Source of the DNA: Paludibacteraceae bacterium
GTDB taxonomy: Bacteria; Bacteroidota; Bacteroidia; Bacteroidales; Paludibacteraceae
Direction: 5' to 3'
DNA: 45,505 nucleotides
Assembly: GCA_017551675.1 (NCBI GenBank)
Contig: JAFZLC010000002.1
Coordinates: forward strand, 1-45,505
Shown: piece after piece, positions 25,864-34,873 of the stretch
How positions within the stretch are numbered: position 1 is the stretch's first letter
Layout of the letters: the number at the start of each line of letters is the position of its first letter
Notes under the pieces: model-generated
What the model saw: the letters and a program-made list of their open reading frames with translations, nothing else
What the model was told of the DNA's origin: nothing
Database searches by the model: none
Position numbers and translations under genes: made by a program

Positions 25864-27861
25864 TTATGGATGAATATGACGCTCACCCAAGCGTTTGTCA
25901 ATCTCCTTTTTAAACAACATCAACTCCTGTATCTGAGCGATGAGGGTACCCTCCTCCTCTTGGTTGTTTCTTAGTTTTTCCGTTTTCTCCACTATCAGAT
26001 TACTCAACCAGTGACTTTTGTAATTCAATAATGAGTAATTCAAGTCGTGAACCAATGTCACAGAAGCATCCGCAGAGACCTTCTTCACTTTAATACGGCA
26101 ATTGGTTTCATTCTCGTTGAATATTTTACTCAGCGGATAAGGATCACTCATTGCATCCGCAGCCACACTCACATAGTCAGGATTCGTGTTGCGAATAAAG
26201 AATTGGGACGATGAGATCTGATCTTGTTGGTAACGCTCAAAATAGTCCATCATCATACCCTGATACAATGGGTTTTGGAAAGAGAGACCATCCACTTCAA
26301 GGTCATCTTTAATATATTCGACCACAGGGATTGTATCCTTTTCCCCTGTCTCTGGATTCTCCACCGCCACTGGGTATTCTCCAAAACGAACGATATAGCA
26401 CAACAACTCCCTCTCCAATTTCTCCACCATCGAATCCACATGAACGGGAGCAGGTTCTTCCGTAGGGGGAACGTCGACAGACTGCATTTGGGATATAACA
26501 TCAGCACGTGATGGTCCAGCCGCCTCATCCACCTTCTTTTTGTTGATTTGGTTGACTCTCGAGCAGAGTATACGCTCCTCCGTATTCAACATCTTAGCCG
26601 CCATGCTGATATAGACAGAACGTTTCACTTCATCGGGAATCACCTCAATTGTAGAAGCTACATCTTCAATCAATTGAGACATCTTCATCGGATCTTTCTG
26701 AGCCTCTTTCAGATAGTGGTTGATCTTAAATACCACATAGTCTTGTTCGTTCTCCTCCAAGTATCTGGCCACTTCCGACGAATCATGATTCTGAGCAAAA
26801 GAATCAGGATCTTCAGGTTCAGGCAGAACAACCACCTTCACATTCAGTCCCTCCTCCAATAGCATCTTACCATTTTTCAGGGCAGCATGCATACCCGCTC
26901 CATCTCCGTCATACAGCAATGTGACGTTTTTATCATCCGAACGTTCCGCATCCGCCGATGGAAGGATGCGACGCAACTGTTGTATCTGTTGGGTGGTCAG
27001 AGCCGTACCACACGGAGCCACTATGTTTTCGATACCAGCCTGCACCATTGAGATGACATCCGCATATCCCTCAACGATGTAACATTTCTTCTTCTTTGTG
27101 ATTGCACTCTTGGCGAAATATAAGCCATAGAGCACATAACTTTTATGATAGATATCCGATTCGGGTGAATTCTGATATTTCGCCACCTCATCCTTTTTGA
27201 TGGCGCGACCACCAAAGGCCACCACACGACCTGAGATGGAATGTATAGGGAATATGACACGACCATGGAAACGATCGATCATATAATTATTCTCTTTGAC
27301 AATGGTCAGACCCGTCTTTTCCAGATAGTCCAACTTGTAACCCGCCTTTTGTGCTGCTATTGTATATTCATCACGCTTATCCAAAGCATATCCCAATTGG
27401 AACTTCTTGATGATATCCTCTCGGAACCCGCGGTGTGCCAGATATGACATACCCACAGATTGTCCTTCGGGTGATTGTAGATTTTCTGTAAAATGTTTCT
27501 GTGCCCACTCGGTCAGCGACATCAGACTCTCCTTCTCGTTCTGTTGCTGTACCTCCTCGTCCGACAACTCTTTTTCCTTTACCTCGATATGATATTTCTT
27601 AGCTAAGAAAAGTAATGCCTCATAATAAGAAAGGTTTTCCACCCCCATGATGAAATTCACCGAGTTGCCACCCTTTCCACAACCGAAGCATTTATAGATA
27701 TTCTTAGCAGGAGAGACACTGAACGAAGGGGTCTTTTCCTCATGAAACGGACAGTTTCCCCAATAGTTCGCACCTTTCCTCTTCAGCGAGACATAGTCAG
27801 AGACCACACTGACGATATCTGCCGCCTCAAAAATTTTATCTACGGTAACGGGATCAATCAT
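25864..27861 (-). CDS. dnaG: DNA primase
   Basis: 665 residues. N-terminal CHC2 zinc finger (CPFHEE...CFGCGKGG, about 37-65), RNA polymerase domain, then Toprim with EGYADVISM and YDGDGAGMHAA for metal binding. The C-terminal 200 residues are the divergent helicase-interaction region. It makes RNA primers for replication with DnaB. The gene lies just downstream of the lipoprotein terminator, with no recognisable promoter in the 64-nt gap; it may be expressed by read-through or from inside the upstream gene. It is not in the classical rpsU-dnaG-rpoD arrangement. Confidence 0.95.
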   Translation of the reverse strand: MIDPVTVDKIFEAADIVSVVSDYVSLKRKGANYWGNCPFHEEKTPSFSVSPAKNIYKCFGCGKGGNSVNFIMGVENLSYYEALLFLAKKYHIEVKEKELSDEEVQQQNEKESLMSLTEWAQKHFTENLQSPEGQSVGMSYLAHRGFREDIIKKFQLGYALDKRDEYTIAAQKAGYKLDYLEKTGLTIVKENNYMIDRFHGRVIFPIHSISGRVVAFGGRAIKKDEVAKYQNSPESDIYHKSYVLYGLYFAKSAITKKKKCYIVEGYADVISMVQAGIENIVAPCGTALTTQQIQQLRRILPSADAERSDDKNVTLLYDGDGAGMHAALKNGKMLLEEGLNVKVVVLPEPEDPDSFAQNHDSSEVARYLEENEQDYVVFKINHYLKEAQKDPMKMSQLIEDVASTIEVIPDEVKRSVYISMAAKMLNTEERILCSRVNQINKKKVDEAAGPSRADVISQMQSVDVPPTEEPAPVHVDSMVEKLERELLCYIVRFGEYPVAVENPETGEKDTIPVVEYIKDDLEVDGLSFQNPLYQGMMMDYFERYQQDQISSSQFFIRNTNPDYVSVAADAMSDPYPLSKIFNENETNCRIKVKKVSADASVTLVHDLNYSLLNYKSHWLSNLIVEKTEKLRNNQEEEGTLIAQIQELMLFKKEIDKRLGERHIHP

Positions 27862-27874
27862 AATTACTCAATAC

Positions 27875-27907
27875 AAGAAAAAGCACGGATTAACCTAATC
27901 CGTGCTT
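27875..27907 (-). terminator. Terminator of the 27926 lipoprotein gene
   Basis: On the minus strand AAGCACGGATTA, short loop, TAATCCGTGCTT followed by TTTC; a perfect stem of about 11 bp, 19 nt after the stop at 27926 and just upstream of the dnaG start. Confidence 0.85.
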
Positions 27908-27925
27908 CCCTTTATCTTCATAAAA

Positions 27926-28384
27926 TTATTTAGATGCAATAAAAGTTGCTATAGTAGCCAAAGCATTTGCAACATTCTCTGTTGTAATACCTTCGTCCAA
28001 CACTTTCTTTACTGTAGAAACTTTTTGTTGATATTCATCTGATTTTGCAAGAGCAGTATCTGTGATACCATACTTCTCCATTGCAACACCTGCCAAGAAG
28101 TTAGTAGACCACTCAGCATTTTTTCTATTCTTATAGTATTCTTGACCTAAAAGAACAACAGAAGCTGTAGAAGCTGTTATTTCTGCTGCAGTTGACTCAG
28201 AGCTAATAGCTTTAGCGCAGTTCTGATAAAAGCTTTGTCCGCTAGCTATCACATCCTTCTCAACATACTGTTTCTCAGTATTCTCTTGTTTCTCATTATC
28301 ATCATCATCACCGCAAGAAGTAACACCGAAAGATAATCCAAAAACCAAAGCCATTAACAATGACCAAAATTTCAAGTTTTTCAT
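27926..28384 (-). CDS. Small lipoprotein of unknown function
   Basis: 152 residues. Signal II with lipobox VTSC, Cys24, followed by GDDDDNEKQE, an acidic start very typical of Bacteroidota outer-membrane or surface lipoproteins. The mature part is predicted helical and rich in Ala, Ser and Thr (ASTASVVLLGQEYYKNRKNAEW). No domain recognised. It is 30 nt after comF but ends in its own strong terminator. Confidence 0.75.
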   Translation of the reverse strand: MKNLKFWSLLMALVFGLSFGVTSCGDDDDNEKQENTEKQYVEKDVIASGQSFYQNCAKAISSESTAAEITASTASVVLLGQEYYKNRKNAEWSTNFLAGVAMEKYGITDTALAKSDEYQQKVSTVKKVLDEGITTENVANALATIATFIASK

Positions 28385-28414
28385 TTTCTATACAATTTTA
28401 ATTAAACACTCTAA

Positions 28415-29140
28415 TTAATTTACAGCTGCCAACGTGGCAACGCTAATTCTAATATTTTTTAATTCTTTAAATGGTAAAACACACGCTTCTAATGTAGAAC
28501 CTGTCGTCAACACATCGTCTACAATCAGTAAATGGGTACCCTCCACCTCTCGTTGATGAGTCAGTTGAAATATACCTTTCACATTCTCCCAACGTTCATA
28601 CGCGCTCTTTTTCGTCTGGGTGGAATTCTCCACAACACGTTCAATAACGTCAGTCCAAACAGGACGTTCGAGCGAATCCGCCATTCCTTTCGCTATCCAT
28701 TCACTTTGGTTATAGCCTCTCGTCTTTAATTTATTAGCATGAAGCGGAACGGGAATTAACGCATCCACATCCTTAAACATCACCCCTTTCAGTCGAGAAC
28801 CGAACATTCTGCCCAATCTGCGACCCAACTCTTTATTCCCATGATATTTTATCTCATGCAAAATCTTCTGTGACATAGTCTCCTTCTCATAATAGAGGAA
28901 GGAAGCCGCCGATTCAATTTTTGCACGACCATAGAATCTCGTTTCTATGAAGTTTTCTGGTCTATAGCTTTCTGTTATCATGGGAAGACCCACCAAACAA
29001 GAAAGACACAAATCAGATTCGTCTCTAATCAGAGTAGCACCACACCCGATACAAAAACGAGGATAAAACAAATCAAGAAGGTCATTCCTTCTCTCTCTTA
29101 TCTGTCTGCCAAATCCTTGAAAGTAGGCGGACAACCTCAT
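28415..29140 (-). CDS. comF: ComF-family phosphoribosyltransferase-like protein
   Basis: 241 residues from ATG 29140. An upstream in-frame TTG (29221) falls inside the promoter and cannot be used; ATG 29164 is a possible alternative. An N-terminal four-Cys zinc ribbon (CIGCG...CLSC) is followed by the type I phosphoribosyltransferase fold with PVPLHANKLKTRGYNQS and the PRPP loop LLIVDDVLTTGSTLEAC. ComF proteins act in uptake and processing of transforming DNA; the enzymatic activity of the PRTase fold is not well defined. It has its own promoter and lies downstream of the lolD-like gene. Confidence 0.9.
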   Translation of the reverse strand: MRLSAYFQGFGRQIRERRNDLLDLFYPRFCIGCGATLIRDESDLCLSCLVGLPMITESYRPENFIETRFYGRAKIESAASFLYYEKETMSQKILHEIKYHGNKELGRRLGRMFGSRLKGVMFKDVDALIPVPLHANKLKTRGYNQSEWIAKGMADSLERPVWTDVIERVVENSTQTKKSAYERWENVKGIFQLTHQREVEGTHLLIVDDVLTTGSTLEACVLPFKELKNIRISVATLAAVN

Positions 29141-29191
29141 TTTCCAAGCGGGTAAATTTATCATACAACAGTTCGCTCTGTTTAGTAAACG

Positions 29192-29222
29192 CAAAAATAA
29201 TTTTATTATCTGAAAAATCAAA
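29192..29222 (-). promoter_or_regulatory. comF promoter
   Basis: Minus strand TTTG (29222-29219), 19 bp, TATTTTTG (29199-29192): exact consensus spacing. It decides the comF start in favour of ATG 29140 or 29164. Confidence 0.75.
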
Positions 29223-29249
29223 CAAAAAGGATGGAAAACCTTTTTTTAT

Positions 29250-29915
29250 CTATGAAACGATGATTCCATCCTGCATTTTCAAAATTCTATCAGAAATGGA
29301 AGCCATCTCGCTATCATGAGTAACAACCACCAATGTCTGATTCAATTCACTTTTCAGTTTCAACAGCAGTTTGTTCAGTTCTGCTTTATTCTTCGAATCC
29401 AAGCTACCCGACGGTTCATCAGCCAACAAGACATCCGGGTGATTCACCAATGCACGAGCGACTGCGATACGCTGACGTTCTCCACCCGACAACTCATTCG
29501 GTTTATGCGTTGCTCTCTCACTCATTCCCAAGAACTCCAATAATTCTAAGGCTTTTGTTTGAGCCTCCACTTTCGGTTTCTTGGCAATCAGTGCAGGAAT
29601 CATCACATTTTCCAAGGCTGTAAATTCAGGCAACAGTTGATGAAACTGAAAAACAAAACCGATATGCAGATTTCGAAATGAAGAGAGTTCCTTCTCATTC
29701 AAATCAAAAACAGATGATCCATTGATGTTTACTGAGCCCGTGTCAGGCTTGTCGAGCGTACCAAGAATCTGCAGCAAGGTGGTTTTACCCGCACCACTCT
29801 GACCAACGATAGAGACAAACTCCCCTTGTTGAATCTCCAAGGAAATATTCTTTAATACTTGCAATGAACCAAAACTTTTGGATATGTTCTCTGCCTTTAT
29901 CATCACATTACCCAT
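29250..29915 (-). CDS. lolD: LolD/MacB-type ABC transporter ATPase
   Basis: 221 residues, a single ATP-binding domain. Walker [10 protein letters not shown] at 38-46, Q-loop [21 protein letters not shown] (the LolD-type sequence after the Q-loop), signature [15 protein letters not shown], Walker [13 protein letters not shown], and switch His in VVTHD. It would power release of lipoproteins with a LolC/E permease, of which one is encoded at 24639. Start may be ATG 29903 (MIKAENISK) rather than 29915. It follows cdaA by 11 nt, so it is probably in the folP-cdaA transcript. Confidence 0.88.
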   Translation of the reverse strand: MGNVMIKAENISKSFGSLQVLKNISLEIQQGEFVSIVGQSGAGKTTLLQILGTLDKPDTGSVNINGSSVFDLNEKELSSFRNLHIGFVFQFHQLLPEFTALENVMIPALIAKKPKVEAQTKALELLEFLGMSERATHKPNELSGGERQRIAVARALVNHPDVLLADEPSGSLDSKNKAELNKLLLKLKSELNQTLVVVTHDSEMASISDRILKMQDGIIVS

Positions 29916-29926
29916 ACAAATATCAC

Positions 29927-30721
29927 TTATTTTTGAGGAGTTCCCTTCTTCATTATTTCACCATTGGACAAAACCGATTCCAGATCTTCTGTTGTAATAT
30001 TCAGTTTCAACTCACCCTTCATTGCAACAGAGATGTTACCTGTCTCTTCCGATACGATTACACACAAAGCATCATATTTTTCAGACATACCCAATGCCGC
30101 ACGATGACGCAAGCCGCACTCCTTCGGAACGTCCAAACTATGAGACACAGGCAAGATACAACCCGCACTCACAATCTTACTATCCGCGATAATCATAGCA
30201 CCATCATGCAAAGGGGAGTTTTTGAAAAATATATTTTGAATCAATCGAGTACTAATATTTGCATTCAGCGTCTCACCTGTAATCTCCACGCTTCGCAGAT
30301 CATCACCCTGACGAAGGACAATCAGTGCACCAATCTTTTGTTTAGAAAGATTTTTACAAGCGATCACAATCTGCATGGCATCCGATTCGACCAACGAAGT
30401 TTTCTTTGAAGAGAAGAATTTACCAAACAAACGCAAGACCAGTCTATTGTCCGAACCAATCATGGAGAGGAACTGACGAATCTCCTCCTGGAACAACACG
30501 ATTAGAGCGATGGCGCCCACATTCACAATCTGGTTCATCAAACCGCCCATCAGTTGCATTCCAAAGACGAAATTGACCACCAACCATCCCAACACAAAGA
30601 TCAAGATACCGAAGAAGACCCTGATGGCAGACGTACCCTTCAGCATCTTATATGTCTTGTATAATAAGATGGCAACGAGGACAATATCAACTATGTCTAT
30701 AAACCTAATTTGGAAACGCAT
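29927..30721 (-). CDS. cdaA: Membrane diadenylate cyclase CdaA
   Basis: 264 residues. Three membrane helices (about 8-25, 33-50, 62-78) precede the DAC domain, with DGA at 173-175 and RHR at 205-207, the two motifs that bind ATP and metal for making c-di-AMP. The arrangement is CdaA-type rather than DisA. The C-terminal extension after the DAC domain is short. It lies 21 nt downstream of folP; the pairing of folP and cdaA is common in Bacteroidota. A hairpin overlapping the folP end lies 33 nt before its start. c-di-AMP generally controls potassium and osmolyte balance and cell-wall stress. Confidence 0.94.
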   Translation of the reverse strand: MRFQIRFIDIVDIVLVAILLYKTYKMLKGTSAIRVFFGILIFVLGWLVVNFVFGMQLMGGLMNQIVNVGAIALIVLFQEEIRQFLSMIGSDNRLVLRLFGKFFSSKKTSLVESDAMQIVIACKNLSKQKIGALIVLRQGDDLRSVEITGETLNANISTRLIQNIFFKNSPLHDGAMIIADSKIVSAGCILPVSHSLDVPKECGLRHRAALGMSEKYDALCVIVSEETGNISVAMKGELKLNITTEDLESVLSNGEIMKKGTPQK

Positions 30722-30742
30722 AAAAGCAACACCTTAATTATA

Positions 30743-31594
30743 TTATTTATTATGGTGGGTACTATTAGGACTCACCTTATTACAAAGGGAGAATAAACGA
30801 ACAGCCTCATTAGCCTCTTTGACATCATGTACGCGAAGGATCTTAGCACCTTGTTGTAGTGCGATTGTATTCAACACCGTCGTACCATTCAATGCCTCAT
30901 TAGGAGTGATGTTCAACGATTGCCAAACCATCCTTTTGCGAGACAATCCCGCCAGAATTGGTAATCCGAACTGAAGCAGTTCAGACTGACGAGCCAGCAG
31001 TTCGAAGTTCTGTTCCATAGTCTTTCCGAAACCATAACCAGGGTCCAGAATGATATCTTTCACACCTCTACTTTGTAATACTGCTATTTTATCTGCAAAG
31101 AAACGAAAAATTTCTTTTATAAAATCATCATTTTCCATTTTAATCTCTAAAGAATGAGTAAGAACATACGGAACAGCACAAGAAGCGACCGCATCCAACA
31201 TAGAATCATCCTTATCGAAACCGAATACATCATTAATAATAGAGACGTTGTAAGACTCCACTGCCTCTTTAGCAATCGCACCACGGAAAGTATCAACAGA
31301 TATAACTAAGGAAGGATAGTTGGCACGAAGGAGTTCCAAAGCAGGGAACAGCCGTTTTTTCTCCTCCTCTTCAGAGACAAATGTAGCATTCGGACGAGTG
31401 GAACACGCACCGATGTCAATAATCGAAGCACCGTTCTGTACGAAAAAATCAACTTTTTCTAATAATTGAGAAGTCGATAAACAACGAGAAGATTCGAAAA
31501 AGGAATCAGTTGTAACATTTATTATACCCATCACAAGAGGAGAAGATGAGTCATAAAGCATTGATATACTATTATTTTTGAACAAATCAGACAT
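30743..31594 (-). CDS. folP: Dihydropteroate synthase
   Basis: 283 residues. The TIM-barrel landmarks are present: MGIINVTTDSF (start of the pterin site), ASIIDIGACSTRP, ISVDTFRG, IINDVFGF, ILDPGYGFGKT, and LAGLSRKRM. It joins p-aminobenzoate to dihydropterin pyrophosphate in folate synthesis. The final 12 residues (NKVSPNSTHHNK) are beyond the domain, and their coding DNA carries the GGTGAGT/ACCCACC hairpin ahead of cdaA. First gene of the folP-cdaA-lolD run. Confidence 0.94.
   Translation of the reverse strand: MSDLFKNNSISMLYDSSSPLVMGIINVTTDSFFESSRCLSTSQLLEKVDFFVQNGASIIDIGACSTRPNATFVSEEEEKKRLFPALELLRANYPSLVISVDTFRGAIAKEAVESYNVSIINDVFGFDKDDSMLDAVASCAVPYVLTHSLEIKMENDDFIKEIFRFFADKIAVLQSRGVKDIILDPGYGFGKTMEQNFELLARQSELLQFGLPILAGLSRKRMVWQSLNITPNEALNGTTVLNTIALQQGAKILRVHDVKEANEAVRLFSLCNKVSPNSTHHNK
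30754..30776 (-). promoter_or_regulatory. Hairpin before cdaA, related to the two-hairpin leader family
   Basis: Minus strand GGTGAGT, 9 nt, ACCCACC: six of seven positions pair. It sits in the last codons of folP, 33 nt upstream of the cdaA ATG. The arms match the outer ends of the 33483, 39430 and 40849 elements (left GGTGAGT, right ACCCACC) without the middle part. Confidence 0.35.
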
Positions 31595-31651
31595 GATGAC
31601 AAAAACTTAAATATTAAAAATAGTAAAAATTTATAGCTAAAATATTTTCTG

Positions 31652-31659
31652 CAAAAATA
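31652..31659 (-). promoter_or_regulatory. -7 promoter element of folP
   Basis: TATTTTTG on the minus strand, 57 nt upstream of the folP ATG; no clear -33 TTTG. Divergent from the gldJ -7 element 10 bp away. Confidence 0.5.
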
Positions 31660-31668
31660 GAAAATATA

Positions 31669-31676
31669 TATCTTTG
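31669..31676 (+). promoter_or_regulatory. -7 promoter element of the gldJ-like gene
   Basis: TATCTTTG, 126 nt upstream of the ATG at 31803, which implies a leader of about 120 nt. The leader is AT-rich and I see no strong structure in it. Confidence 0.4.
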
Positions 31677-31802
31677 TCCACTACTTTGAAAGCGAAGAAA
31701 AAATATGTGAGATAAAATTCTTTGTTTTCTAAGCAATATTTTTTAGAAACAGAGTTATTGAATTATTAGAAAGTAAAACATTATCTTATTATTTATAGTG
31801 CT

Positions 31803-33359
31803 ATGAGACACGTAAGTTTATTTAAAATGGCATTGGTGCTAATGATCGCGGGGATGGTGTTGCCATCTTGCAAAGAGAAGAAGCTGAAAGACTCAAAAGT
31901 ATCTAATGTCACGGGATGGAAGTATAACGACAAGGAGAACGGAGGTTTCCAAGTTGTTAGTGGTTACAAACAAGACACCCCTCCGGGAATGACGTTCATC
32001 GAGGGTGGTACGTTTACACAAGGACGTGTAATCGAAGATGTTTTGGGAGATTGGAATAATATTCCAAGACGTGTTACAGTTGCATCATTCTATATGGATC
32101 AGTGCGAAATTAGCAACGTAAACTGGAGAGAGTACATTCACTGGATGTCAAATGTGTTCCACAACAATCCAGAATACGTTGAAAAAGTATACCCAGATAC
32201 ACTAGTATGGCGTGAGGAGTTGGCATACAACGAACCATATTTGGATTTCTATTTCTCTCACGTTGCATACAACTGGTATCCAGTAGTAGGTGTTACATGG
32301 TTACAATGTGTTGACTACGCTACATGGCGTACAGACCGTGTTAACGAGATGAGAATGGCAGAGAGGGGAATCATTACTTATACTGATTTCCAAGCTTTGA
32401 AAGGAAATACAGACGCAAATGATATTGCTCAAAATCAGGTGTTCAATACATCTAAGTATATCATGAAATCTGACTACAAGCCAACAGAAGGTAAGAAACC
32501 TATGACAGATGTTTACGGAAACGTAAGAAAGACAAACATGTCTGACGGTGTCCTTCTTCCTAAGTATCGTCTCCCAACTGAAGCTGAGTGGGAATACGCT
32601 GCTTACGGTACAAAAGCAATCGACGGCGAAGAGAACTATCAAGAGAAGAAGATTTATCCTTGGTATGGTCACCAAATGCGTAACCCATCTAGAAAAGTAA
32701 AAGGTGAAATGTACGCAAACTACGTTCGTGGTCGTGGTGATATGATGGGTATGGGTGGAAAATTGAATGACCACGCTACCATCACTGCTCCAGTTGATGC
32801 ATTCTGGCCAAATGAGTTCGGTTTGTATTGTATGGCTGGTAACGTTAACGAGTGGGTATTGGATGTATATCGTGTATTGTCAAGCGACGATGTTCAAGAG
32901 TACAACCCATTCCGTGGTAACGAATACAAAGTTCCTATCAAAGTTGATTCTACTGTTGATGGACAAAACGTGAAAGTTCCTACAATCGATAGTTTAGGTC
33001 GTGTTAAATTCGATTATCCTTACTCTAAGGATAGTATGAACCAATACGTTAAACTTGATGTTCGTAACTTCCGTGATGGTGATGCAGGAAGTGCTCTAAA
33101 CAGAAACGACTGGTTGGTTGTTGGCGATCCTGACATTACTACTAAGAAATTGTACGATCCTGATACAGACAAAGAAGGTATGTTAACTTCTAAAATTTCT
33201 AACACTACTCGTGTTTACAAAGGTGGTGGATGGAAAGACCGTGCATACTGGTTGAATCCTGGTCAAAGAAGATACTTGGAACAAACAGAATGTAGAAGTG
33301 ATATCGGATTCCGCTGCGCTATGAGTAAAGTTGGTGCAGAAGATGGTGATGTAAGATAA
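31803..33359 (+). CDS. gldJ: GldJ-like lipoprotein with formylglycine-generating-enzyme (SUMF1) fold
   Basis: 518 residues. Lipobox LPSC with Cys23. The mature protein has the FGE-sulfatase/SUMF1 fold: MTFIEGGTFTQGRV, VASFYMDQCEISNVNWREYIHW, YPVVGVTWLQCVDYATWRTDRVNE, YRLPTEAEWEYAAYG, and SDIGFRCAMSKV at the end. The opening VTGWKYNDKENGGF and the tight similarity pattern point to GldJ rather than GldK/PorK; GldJ supports the GldKLMN type IX secretion and gliding machinery. From memory, gldJ lies beside murF in other Bacteroidota, as here. Neither gldK-L-M-N nor porU/porV is in this window. Codon usage shows runs of GTT/CGT preferred codons, suggesting high expression. Confidence 0.8.
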   Translation: MRHVSLFKMALVLMIAGMVLPSCKEKKLKDSKVSNVTGWKYNDKENGGFQVVSGYKQDTPPGMTFIEGGTFTQGRVIEDVLGDWNNIPRRVTVASFYMDQCEISNVNWREYIHWMSNVFHNNPEYVEKVYPDTLVWREELAYNEPYLDFYFSHVAYNWYPVVGVTWLQCVDYATWRTDRVNEMRMAERGIITYTDFQALKGNTDANDIAQNQVFNTSKYIMKSDYKPTEGKKPMTDVYGNVRKTNMSDGVLLPKYRLPTEAEWEYAAYGTKAIDGEENYQEKKIYPWYGHQMRNPSRKVKGEMYANYVRGRGDMMGMGGKLNDHATITAPVDAFWPNEFGLYCMAGNVNEWVLDVYRVLSSDDVQEYNPFRGNEYKVPIKVDSTVDGQNVKVPTIDSLGRVKFDYPYSKDSMNQYVKLDVRNFRDGDAGSALNRNDWLVVGDPDITTKKLYDPDTDKEGMLTSKISNTTRVYKGGGWKDRAYWLNPGQRRYLEQTECRSDIGFRCAMSKVGAEDGDVR

Positions 33360-33379
33360 TGTTAACACTACTAATAGAT

Positions 33380-33410
33380 AAAAAGCCCCTCAAAAAGGGG
33401 CTTTTTATTT
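33380..33410 (+). terminator. Terminator of the gldJ-like gene
   Basis: AAAAAGCCCCT, loop CAAAA, AGGGGCTTTTT, then ATTT: a strong Rho-independent terminator 20 nt after the stop, so murF needs its own promoter. Confidence 0.9.
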
Positions 33411-33482
33411 GTCAGTCTCCATAAAAAAAAGTGCGCCCTACACCTCACCTTTGATAACATTGTATGAAGTGGGCGGATTATA

Positions 33483-33561
33483 GGTGAATCCTATAAAATT
33501 CACCATTTAAACAATAAATTAGTACATATTGTGGGCTAAGAACCTTTCTCAAAAACCCACC
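33483..33561 (+). promoter_or_regulatory. Two-hairpin leader element, copy upstream of murF
   Basis: Hairpin 1: GGTGAAT (33483-33489), 8-nt loop, ATTCACC (33498-33504). Linker 33505-33530 with TAAACAA and ATTAGTA. Hairpin 2: GTGGG (33531-33535) with CCCAC (33556-33560). The murF ATG follows 36 nt later. Same order, spacing and orientation as the copies at 39430-39502 and 40849-40924. Just upstream (33440-33482) are CACCTCACCT and GTGGGCGG segments that could compete for the same arms. Confidence 0.65.
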
Positions 33562-33597
33562 TTATTTGAAATAGGATGTTGACCCTACTATAAGATT

Positions 33598-34872
33598 ATG
33601 GATATCAATCAAATTTACAACCTTTTCCTCCTTCACCCTGTCATCACAACAGACAGCCGCAACTGCCCCGAAGGAGCCATTTTCTTTGCCCTTAAAGGTG
33701 CGAACTTTAATGGTAATCAATTCGCAAAAGAGACTATTCAAAAAGGATGCGCTTTCGCCTTCGTAGACGAAAAAGAGTATGCTGACGACAAACAAATATT
33801 CTATGTTCCCGATTGCCTCACCACTCTTCAACAACTGGCTGAGAAACATCGTATGACTTTGAACACCCCTATCATCGGTGTCACTGGAACAAACGGTAAA
33901 ACAACCACAAAAGAGTTGATTGCAAGCGTCCTAAAACAGAAATACAATATTCTATACACCCAAGGTAACCTCAACAACCATATCGGTGTACCAATGACAT
34001 TGCTTCAACTAAAAAAGGAACATGAGATCGCCATCATCGAAATGGGTGCCAACCACCCAGGTGAAATCAAAACACTTGTCAACATCGCTCGTCCTAACTA
34101 TGGTATCATCACCAATGTAGGAAAAGCTCACATAGAGGGTTTTGGTTCATTTGAAGGCGTTATCAATACAAAATGCGAGTTGTACGATTTCCTAAAAGAG
34201 AACAATGGAAAAGCCTTCGTCAACCAAGGGAACGAAATCCTTTTCAACAAGGCTCAACAAAAAGGTATCGCAACCATTCCTTACGGAAAGGGTGCAAACA
34301 TAGATGCTGAAATTCTATCATCCGACCCTTTCCTATCCATCCAATGGAATGGTCATCAAATAAAGAGTCAACTAATCGGTCGATACAACCTCGAAAACAT
34401 CGTGGCTGCAATCGCTATCGGCAAAAACTTCCAACTCTCTGACGAACAAATCGTCAACGCTATCGAGAACTACACCCCAACCAATAATCGTTCTCAATTC
34501 AAACAAACAGAGCGTAACGGGTTGATTATCGACGCCTACAACGCCAATCCAACCAGCATGAATGCCTCTTTGGACAATTTCATATTGATCAATGGGAAAG
34601 AGAAAGCAGTAATCTTAGGCGACATGAAGGAGCTTGGCACTGTAAGTGATTCAGAACACCAAAAGGTGGCAGACAAACTGAGTCAATCCACCATCTCCGA
34701 AATCTTGCTCATCGGTCCCAATTTTGCTAAAACGAACTGTCCAAGAGCTAAAAAGTTTAATGATGTAACTGCTCTGAACGACTATCTTAGCAAAAACCCA
34801 ATCAACGGAAAATTGGTTCTCGTAAAAGGATCAAACAGTATGAAACTTATTGAATGCGTCGGCTTACTATAA
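33598..34872 (+). CDS. murF: UDP-MurNAc-tripeptide-D-Ala-D-Ala ligase
   Basis: 424 residues, slightly shorter than E. coli MurF. N-terminal UDP-binding domain (DSRNCPEGAIFFALKGANFNGNQFA), central ATPase with P-loop GVTGTNGKTTTKEL, NNHIGVPMTLL and EMGANHPGEI, and the C-terminal domain containing IDAYNANPTSM and ILGDMKELG. It adds D-Ala-D-Ala to the peptidoglycan precursor in the cytoplasm. The leader contains the two-hairpin element. The next gene starts 2 nt after its stop. Confidence 0.95.
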   Translation: MDINQIYNLFLLHPVITTDSRNCPEGAIFFALKGANFNGNQFAKETIQKGCAFAFVDEKEYADDKQIFYVPDCLTTLQQLAEKHRMTLNTPIIGVTGTNGKTTTKELIASVLKQKYNILYTQGNLNNHIGVPMTLLQLKKEHEIAIIEMGANHPGEIKTLVNIARPNYGIITNVGKAHIEGFGSFEGVINTKCELYDFLKENNGKAFVNQGNEILFNKAQQKGIATIPYGKGANIDAEILSSDPFLSIQWNGHQIKSQLIGRYNLENIVAAIAIGKNFQLSDEQIVNAIENYTPTNNRSQFKQTERNGLIIDAYNANPTSMNASLDNFILINGKEKAVILGDMKELGTVSDSEHQKVADKLSQSTISEILLIGPNFAKTNCPRAKKFNDVTALNDYLSKNPINGKLVLVKGSNSMKLIECVGLL

Positions 34873-34873
34873 T

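Noticed and set aside
31803-33359. GldK/PorK identity for the FGE-fold lipoprotein
   Set aside because: The VTGWKYNDKENGGF opening and murF neighbour fit GldJ better, and gldLMN do not follow.
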